Shown here: positions 6,045 to 6,841 of the stretch, piece after piece
Layout: each line of letters opens with the position of its first letter
Numbering within the stretch: the first letter of the stretch is position 1
Assembly (NCBI GenBank): GCA_900553215.1
Contig: USCJ01000074.1
Coordinates: 1 to 6,841 of the forward strand
From: an uncultured Collinsella sp.
GTDB taxonomy: Bacteria > Actinomycetota > Coriobacteriia > Coriobacteriales > Coriobacteriaceae
Direction: 5' to 3'
Length of the DNA: 6,841 bases
Made by a program: the position numbers and the translations under genes
Notes under the pieces: model-generated
Databases searched by the model: none
What the model was told of the DNA's origin: nothing
What the model saw: only the letters and a program-made list of their open reading frames with translations

Positions 6045-6101
6045 CAAATTCAATCTAAACAGAATAGTAAATGTTTAAGAGCTAGTTTAGCCTGTTGTCA
6101 A
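6034..6101 (-). promoter_or_regulatory. Promoter and putative operators of the LacI-family regulator gene
   Basis: On the minus strand a consensus -35 box TTGACA (6101-6096) is followed after 18 bp by TAAACA, a poor -10. Four TAAAC/GTTTA boxes lie at 6035, 6056, 6073 and 6085. TAAACA and TGTTTA form an inverted pair with a 10-bp spacer (6056-6077). TCTAAACAGAATAGTAAA (6054-6071) is an exact inverted copy of a site in front of the isomerase operon. Boxes overlapping or just downstream of the core promoter would suit autorepression. The remainder up to 6175 shows no gene and no clear terminator for the nucleoside hydrolase. Confidence 0.6.
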
Positions 6102-6175
6102 GCGAAGTGGCACGACTATTCCCCCAACGGGCGTATTTACTCGGTAGCTAATCTGGAACGGGGCACAGAAATCAT

Positions 6176-6841
6176 TTAGCCCAGGACACGAGCCATACGG
6201 GCCTTGAACTCGGACAGGAAGCGCGGGGCGTCCACGGTGAGCGCCACGAGCGCGCTCTTATCCGGATCGGACAGACGGTGCTCGTCACAGATAGTGCGGC
6301 CGCGATACTCGCCCAGCAGGTCGACGCGCAGGTTGCAGCCGAGCGCGCCCACGAGCGTGGGGTCGATCGCCACGGCGACGGCCAGCGGATCGTGCAGCGC
6401 GCAGCCACCCAGGTAGGGGGCGTTCATCTCGTACGAGCCAATGTAGTGCTCCACCATGCTCGCAAACGCGCAACCGGCCATGGTGCCCGAGCCCGTCCAG
6501 CCGGCAATGTCGCGACGCGTGAGCACCACGCGATGCGTCACATCCAGACCCACCATAGTGAGCTTGCGGCCCGAACGCAGCACGGCATCGGCCGCCTCGG
6601 GATCACCTGCCATATTGGCCTCGGCGCCCGCACTCACGTTTCCGGGCACGGTAAGCGCACCGCCCATCACGACCATGCGACCGATAGACATCATCGCCGC
6701 CGCATCACGCTCCAAGGCAAGTGCCAGGTTGGAGAGCGGACCGGTCGCCACGTAGACCAGATCGGGGCCATAGGTGCGCGCGGCGTCAATCAGATAATCG
6801 ACCGCCGCGTTACCGTCGGCCGACGTCGCCCCCACCGGCTC
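6176..6841 (-). CDS. Nucleoside hydrolase (inosine-uridine preferring family), N-terminus outside window
   Basis: The visible 221 residues are roughly the C-terminal two thirds of an IUNH-family enzyme, which cleaves the N-glycosidic bond of nucleosides to free base and ribose in the cytosol. The gene runs off the right edge; the GTG at 6835 is internal (the frame continues upstream with E-P) and is not the start. Numbered from the edge, the evidence is TGPLSNLALALE (33-44), VVMGGAL followed by GNVSAGAEAN (67-76; E74 and N76 in the ribose-contact position), GDPEAA (79-84), TMVGLDVTH (95-103) and LHDPLAVAVAIDP (from 149). H150 and D151 match the catalytic histidine and Ca2+-binding aspartate of the family. 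It precedes the regulator gene by 195 bp with separate promoter sequences, so membership in the sugar regulon is uncertain. Preference among purine and pyrimidine nucleosides cannot be told from this fragment. Confidence 0.92.
   Translation of the reverse strand, partial: EPVGATSADGNAAVDYLIDAARTYGPDLVYVATGPLSNLALALERDAAAMMSIGRMVVMGGALTVPGNVSAGAEANMAGDPEAADAVLRSGRKLTMVGLDVTHRVVLTRRDIAGWTGSGTMAGCAFASMVEHYIGSYEMNAPYLGGCALHDPLAVAVAIDPTLVGALGCNLRVDLLGEYRGRTICDEHRLSDPDKSALVALTVDAPRFLSEFKARMARVLG

Noticed and set aside
1..6841. CRISPR array, tRNA, rRNA, IS element or phage attachment site
   Set aside because: I saw no regularly spaced repeats, cloverleaf structure, transposase or terminal repeats. 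Apart from the single REP-like palindrome, nothing suggests mobile DNA.

Overview
The window looks like chromosomal DNA from a GC-rich bacterium. Codon use strongly favours G/C at third positions, and the mix of split transketolase genes, LacI-type control and a GlpK-like sugar kinase fits a gut actinobacterium of the Coriobacteriia (Collinsella-like). That taxonomic guess rests on general resemblance, not on a marker gene. All six genes lie on the minus strand, so transcription runs from high to low coordinates.

Layout in the direction of transcription. (1) 6841-6176: the C-terminal part of a nucleoside hydrolase, cut by the window edge. (2) 6175-5981: a 195-bp intergenic region with a TTGACA box, TAAAC-type repeats and a structured leader. 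(3) 5980-4970: a LacI-family regulator, followed by a strong intrinsic terminator with a UUCG loop (4878-4907). (4) 4866-4732: a promoter/operator region carrying the same TAAAC boxes and an 18-bp element identical to one in front of the regulator gene. (5) A four-gene catabolic operon: a FucI/AraA-superfamily sugar isomerase (4711-3311), the N-terminal transketolase subunit (3308-2472), the C-terminal transketolase subunit (2479-1538, overlapping the previous gene by 8 bp) and a GlpK-like FGGY kinase (1395-1, missing its last few dozen residues). A 142-bp gap holding a hairpin with REP-like sequence separates the transketolase genes from the kinase.

Working model: an aldose is imported by a transporter not present here, isomerised to a ketose, phosphorylated by the FGGY kinase, and then used directly by the dedicated two-subunit transketolase. 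This enzyme set matches the published transketolase-dependent D-apiose route: isomerase, D-apulose kinase, and two-subunit apulose-4-phosphate transketolase giving DHAP and xylulose 5-phosphate. The kinase keeps most of the glycerol-binding residues of GlpK but has serine in place of two contacts, which would suit a glycerol-like but larger substrate such as apulose. The apiose assignment is an inference from gene content; D-arabinose or another pentose remains possible. The LacI protein probably represses both its own gene and the operon, with a sugar or sugar phosphate as inducer.
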